This document shows, one piece after another, positions 6,448-9,386 of a stretch of DNA of 9,386 bases (position 1 is its first letter; each line of letters begins with the position of its first letter). The stretch comes from Clostridia bacterium (lineage in GTDB: Bacteria; Bacillota; Clostridia; Peptostreptococcales; Anaerovoracaceae): assembly GCA_024403005.1 (NCBI GenBank), contig JAKSSQ010000062.1, positions 1 through 9,386 on the forward strand. The letters are read 5' to 3'. Position numbers and translations under genes: made by a program. The notes below the pieces were generated by a model that worked only from the letters and a program-made list of their open reading frames with translations, made no database searches and had not been told where the DNA came from.

Positions 6448-6657
6448 TTAGGGTACGGGATCGTAGCCTCCCGGGCGGCCCGGGTGACACCTGAGTATTC
6501 TCTTAATTCCAAGAAAACTTCCCTTGATTACACCGTATTTCTCTATAGCCTGCATTGCGTATTCTGAGCAAGTGGGAATATACCTGCACTTTGCCGGAAA
6601 GAGCGGAGATATACACGTTCTGTACATCCTTATTAAAAAAAGAAAAAGTTTTTTCAT
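6448..6657 (-). CDS. yidD: YidD membrane protein insertion efficiency factor
   Basis: 69 residues, normal for the family. An N-terminal amphipathic or hydrophobic helix (MKKLFLFLIRMYRTCISPLF) is followed by the family signature CRYIPTCSEYAMQAIEKYG, then RILRCHPGRPGGYDPVP at the C-terminus. YidD is a small inner-leaflet-associated protein thought to help YidC-dependent insertion. Its ATG overlaps the rnpA stop by four bases (ATGA), so translation is coupled; it is followed by yidC after 36 bases. Confidence 0.95.
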   Translation of the reverse strand: MKKLFLFLIRMYRTCISPLFPAKCRYIPTCSEYAMQAIEKYGVIKGSFLGIKRILRCHPGRPGGYDPVP

Positions 6658-6998
6658 TTTTTTAATAACCCTGCCCTTTCTAATGCATTATTTAAAGAGC
6701 GTTCTACGTTGACGCACTTGGCGTCTGTTTCTGTAATCGTGTGCCTTGCAATAAGCAGCAGATCGTATCCTTGCGGAAGTCTATCCTCTACTTTTCGAAA
6801 AGCTTCTCTCATTAGTCGTCTTGCCCTGTTGCGGCAGACGCTGTTTCCAACCTTTTTGCTTGCCAAAAAGGCTCTTCTGTTGAATGAAAGTCCGTTTTTC
6901 CTGTAAAGAAGAACAACATGACGACTACCCGAAGACTTACCACGTTTGTAAAGAATATTAAAATCTTCCTGTTTTCTAAGTACTTCGGGTGAATTCAT
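6654..6998 (-). CDS. rnpA: RNase P protein component
   Basis: 114 residues. RnpA binds the RNase P RNA and the 5' leader of precursor tRNAs to support tRNA 5' maturation. The N-terminal LRKQEDFNILYKRGKS and the central signature KKVGNSVCRNRARRLMREAFR (about 48-68, the RNR basic helix) are diagnostic; GYDLLLIAR (78-86) is the conserved strand. GGAGA lies about 12 bases before ATG 6998, and in-frame stops directly upstream exclude a longer form. It starts 38 bases after rpmH and overlaps yidD by four bases. Confidence 0.95.
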   Translation of the reverse strand: MNSPEVLRKQEDFNILYKRGKSSGSRHVVLLYRKNGLSFNRRAFLASKKVGNSVCRNRARRLMREAFRKVEDRLPQGYDLLLIARHTITETDAKCVNVERSLNNALERAGLLKK

Positions 6999-7036
6999 CT
7001 ATTATGCTATTCTCCTTTCAACAAAAGACAGCTGTC

Positions 7037-7180
7037 TTATGCGGAAAGCTTCTTTCTTCCTCTTAATCTTCTTCTCTTGAGAACCTTGCGGCCGTTCTTT
7101 GTAGCCATTCTCTTACGGAATCCGTGTTCCTTAGCTCTCTGACCCTTCTTGGGCTGGTATGTCATCTTACCCTTTGCCAT
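7037..7180 (-). CDS. rpmH: Ribosomal protein bL34
   Basis: 47 residues, translated directly from the minus strand: it begins MAKGKMTYQPKKGQR, has the core EHGFRKRMATKNGRKVL, and ends GRKKLSA with TAA at 7037-7039. It is a very basic large-subunit protein. AGGAGG lies ten bases before ATG 7180. The internal Met6 (7165) would give a form closer to the usual 44-residue length, but it lacks its own ribosome-binding site, so the five-residue N-terminal extension is retained. It is the first gene of the operon, about 40 bases after the predicted transcription start. Confidence 0.95.
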   Translation of the reverse strand: MAKGKMTYQPKKGQRAKEHGFRKRMATKNGRKVLKRRRLRGRKKLSA

Positions 7181-7216
7181 GGTGATGTATCCTCCTTTCG
7201 CATTTATTATACAAAT

Positions 7217-7247
7217 ACGCCTAAATATTATATTAATTTTAAGGCGT
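7217..7247 (-). promoter_or_regulatory. Inverted repeat overlapping the rpmH promoter
   Basis: ACGCCT (7217-7222) and AGGCGT (7242-7247) form a perfect six-base-pair inverted repeat, extendable by three A/T pairs with one bulge, around an AT-rich centre that contains the -10 hexamer. On the minus strand it is followed by ATTTGTAT rather than a run of T, so it would be a poor intrinsic terminator for recF. It could be a weak terminator, an operator or a 5'-end structure in the leader. Confidence 0.4.
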
Positions 7248-7255
7248 TATGTCAA
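7227..7255 (-). promoter_or_regulatory. Exact-consensus sigma-A promoter of the rpmH operon
   Basis: Minus strand TTGACA (7255-7250), 17-base spacer, TATAAT (7232-7227): both hexamers and the spacing match the vegetative consensus. The -35 is formed by the last two sense codons of recF (TTG ACA, Leu-Thr) and the recF stop lies in the spacer. Predicted start is near 7220. A strong promoter is expected for a ribosomal protein and RNase P operon. Confidence 0.9.
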
Positions 7256-8323
7256 CAATTTTGCAATGCCCTTTTCTATTGAAAATTCATATCCTTCGGG
7301 CAGCAGACCCTTTACATTTGGGTCAATATCCGTAGCTGTAATAAAGACCTGAACGTCCTTCATGGACTCTATTAAAAACCTCTGTCTGTTTGCATCCAGC
7401 TCGGACAAAACGTCGTCTAAAAGCAGTATGGCATCACTGCCGGTTTCCTGCTTAATGAGGCCAATTTCCGCAAGCTTCATGGAAAGAGCAGCTGTTCTCT
7501 GCTGTCCCTGTGACCCAAAGACCCTTATGTCCACGCCGTTAATCTCTATTTTGAGATCGTCCTTGTGGGGTCCGAAGCCTGTATGACCTTTATAAATATC
7601 TTTTTCGAAGTTCTTTTCCAGGATATATCTGTATTCGTCCTTATCCGTTACGTCTGTTTCGTAATCTATGGTAAGAAATTCGCTGCCGGTAGAGATGTCG
7701 TTGTGAATTTTACCGCTGATTTCCTGCAGTCTTTCCACAAATCTCTTTCTTTCGTTAACTATTCTTACTCCGTAATCCGCAAGGGATTCGTCGAATACAC
7801 TGAAAAGGGTTTTATCTTTATTATTTTCCCTTAAAAGAGTGTTTCTCTGCTTTAGAACCTTCTTATAATTTCCTAAATCGCTGTAATAAACAGGTTTAAT
7901 CTGGCAGAGTTCTCTGTCCAGGAACCTTCTTCTGCTTTCCGGACCGTCTTTAATAATCCTTAAGTCGTCCGGCGAGAAAATAACAACGTAAACATTTTCC
8001 AGAAGATCCACAGCTCTGGCCATTTTAATGCCGTTAACCTTTATAATCTTACCTTCCGGTTTGTACTGTATTTCTATTTCGGTTTCTTCGTTGTTTTCTA
8101 TTACGTCGGCTACAACTCTGGCATAGGGGCTGCCAAAGCTTATCATGTCCGAATCCTTGTTAGTTCTAAAGGATTTTCCCAAGCTCATTACAAAGAGACT
8201 TTCAAGAAGATTTGTCTTTCCCTGAGCGTTGTGCCCGAGAAAAAGATTCAGTTTCTCGTGAAAGTCTATGGTTTGGGAACCGTAATTTCTGAAATTGTCC
8301 AGTTTAACTCTGCTGAAATACAT
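7247..8323 (-). CDS. recF: RecF DNA replication/repair ATPase
   Basis: 358 residues, normal length. RecF is an SMC-like ABC ATPase that, with RecO and RecR, loads RecA at single-strand gaps. Visible motifs are Walker A GHNAQGKT (30-37), the ABC signature region FGSQGQQRT (269-277) and Walker B AILLLDDVLSELD (298-310). FRNYGSQTIDF and SPDDLRIIKDGPESRRRFLD are also family-typical. The ATG at 8321-8323 overlaps the dnaN stop by one base (TAATG) and no Shine-Dalgarno sequence precedes it, so translation probably depends on ribosomes finishing dnaN. The small S4-domain gene often found between dnaN and recF in Firmicutes is absent. Its 3' end carries the -35 of the rpmH promoter. Confidence 0.97.
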   Translation of the reverse strand: MYFSRVKLDNFRNYGSQTIDFHEKLNLFLGHNAQGKTNLLESLFVMSLGKSFRTNKDSDMISFGSPYARVVADVIENNEETEIEIQYKPEGKIIKVNGIKMARAVDLLENVYVVIFSPDDLRIIKDGPESRRRFLDRELCQIKPVYYSDLGNYKKVLKQRNTLLRENNKDKTLFSVFDESLADYGVRIVNERKRFVERLQEISGKIHNDISTGSEFLTIDYETDVTDKDEYRYILEKNFEKDIYKGHTGFGPHKDDLKIEINGVDIRVFGSQGQQRTAALSMKLAEIGLIKQETGSDAILLLDDVLSELDANRQRFLIESMKDVQVFITATDIDPNVKGLLPEGYEFSIEKGIAKLLT

Positions 8324-9386
8324 TAATTAGCTGCTATTCTTACGGGCAGAACGAGATATGTGTAAGCATCTCCTTCTGCAGGCTTAATAAGGCACGGACT
8401 TGTAGGTGCGGACATTTCCAGAACTACTGTTTCGTCGGAAACTGCCTTTAATACGTCGGAAACGTACTTGGAGTTGAAGCCGATTACGATTGGGTCACCT
8501 TCTACTTCTGTTCTTAAGGATTCCTTAACGTTGCCTTCTTCGCTTCTGGATGTGATCTCAATAACATCTGCATTTACTGCCATCTTAATAAGGTTGTTTT
8601 TACCTTCCTTGGCGAGAAGAGAAGCTCTTTCGATAGAGGAAAGAAGTTCGTCTCTGTCTACTGTGCAGCGTGTCTTATATGTCTTGGGGATAATGTCGTT
8701 GTATCTGATGAACTCACCTTCGAGAAGTCTTGCAACGACTCTTGTTTCCTTAGTAATGATTTCTGCTCTCTTTTCGTCGAGAATAAGGGAAACCTTGCCT
8801 TCTTCCTGTACATCCATAAGGATTTTCTGAATTTCTGTAAGAATTCTTGCAGGAACAACAACGTGTCTCTTTTCGGAAGTTTCTACGGGGCTTGAAGCCA
8901 CTGCAAGTCTGAAACCGTCCAGAGCTGCTGCTTCCAGCTTTTCTCCTGTGAATTCCAGGTAGCAGCCTACTAAAATGCCCTTCTTTTCATCGATGGAAGC
9001 TGCAAATGTGGTCTTCTTAATAAGATCCTTTAAAGTTTCCTTGTCGATATCGATCTTATTGAGCTGGTTTACCATTCCTGTTGCGGGGAATTCGTCTGCC
9101 GGCATGGAAAGAATGGAGAAATCGGAACCGAGACAGTTGATGTTAATCTTACCTTCTGCCTGTTCTACGGAAATAATAGTATTGGGAAGCTTTCTTATAA
9201 TTTCAGAGAAGAGCTTAGCGGATACTACGCAGCTGCCTTCTTCTGCAGACTGAACTTCGATTTTAGTTTCGATGCTCAGATCCATGTCGGAAGCTGTAAG
9301 TGTAAGTTCGTTATCTTTTAATGTAAGGAGGATTCCCTTAAGAATAGGAATAGTAGTTCTTACGGAAACTGCTTTAGATACTGTAT
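8323..9386 (-). CDS. dnaN: DNA polymerase III beta subunit (sliding clamp), N-terminus off the right edge
   Basis: The frame stays open past an internal ATG at 9285 to the window edge, giving 354 residues. The extra part reads TVSKAVSVRTTIPILKGIL, the conserved start of the first clamp domain, so only about 15 N-terminal residues are missing and 9285 is not the start. Other family marks are LTASDMDLSIET, PADEFP, ALDGFRLA, GFNSKYVSDVLKA and the C-terminal end YLVLPVRIAAN, which contributes to the partner-binding pocket. DnaN forms a ring around DNA and tethers polymerase III. Its stop shares a base with the recF start. dnaA and the origin are expected just beyond the right edge by analogy, but are not visible. 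Confidence 0.97.
   Translation of the reverse strand, partial: TVSKAVSVRTTIPILKGILLTLKDNELTLTASDMDLSIETKIEVQSAEEGSCVVSAKLFSEIIRKLPNTIISVEQAEGKININCLGSDFSILSMPADEFPATGMVNQLNKIDIDKETLKDLIKKTTFAASIDEKKGILVGCYLEFTGEKLEAAALDGFRLAVASSPVETSEKRHVVVPARILTEIQKILMDVQEEGKVSLILDEKRAEIITKETRVVARLLEGEFIRYNDIIPKTYKTRCTVDRDELLSSIERASLLAKEGKNNLIKMAVNADVIEITSRSEEGNVKESLRTEVEGDPIVIGFNSKYVSDVLKAVSDETVVLEMSAPTSPCLIKPAEGDAYTYLVLPVRIAAN

Noticed and set aside
9283..9285. ATG at 9285 as the dnaN start.
   Set aside because: The frame continues upstream with conserved clamp sequence (SKAVSVRTTIPIL) to the window edge, so this is an internal Met.

Overview
The window looks like a chromosomal segment close to the replication origin of a low-to-mid GC monoderm Firmicute, most likely class Clostridia. 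The evidence is the gene set (dnaN, recF, rpmH, rnpA, yidD, yidC, jag), strong AGGAGG ribosome-binding sites, SLH-type surface anchoring and Gram-positive-style YidC and Jag. Every supported gene lies on the minus strand, so transcription runs from high to low coordinates. No mobile element, CRISPR array, tRNA or rRNA was seen.

Right part (9386 to 7247): a 5'-truncated dnaN (sliding clamp) is followed by recF, with stop and start fused as TAATG. Middle part (7255 to 4745): the ribosome/RNA-processing/membrane-insertion operon rpmH-rnpA-yidD-yidC-jag runs from an exact TTGACA-N17-TATAAT promoter, whose -35 lies inside the last two recF codons, to a strong intrinsic terminator. In the usual Firmicute layout this operon diverges from dnaA-dnaN-recF across the origin. 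Here it follows recF directly on the same strand, where gyrB would be expected.

Left part (4727 to 1): a second transcription unit is headed by a good sigma-A-type promoter and a cobalamin (B12) riboswitch with an apparent terminator/antiterminator platform. It leads to a 54-residue DUF2292/YezD-like protein, a second intrinsic terminator, and an exported protein with three SLH domains and a C-terminal DUF4430 (transcobalamin C-terminal-like) domain. Coupled to that gene by a stop codon that is part of the next ribosome-binding site is a very large exported protein with tandem Cys-x2-Cys repeats. It is open for 835 codons and runs off the left edge.

The most interesting inference is that the left part is a B12-repressed cell-surface corrinoid-capture locus. 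The riboswitch would allow expression when intracellular cobalamin is low, and the SLH/DUF4430 protein could present a corrinoid-binding domain on the cell wall. The large Cys-rich protein would be its surface partner. The riboswitch and domain calls come from sequence motifs read by eye. The corrinoid-capture role, and the roles of the small protein and the large protein, are inference.
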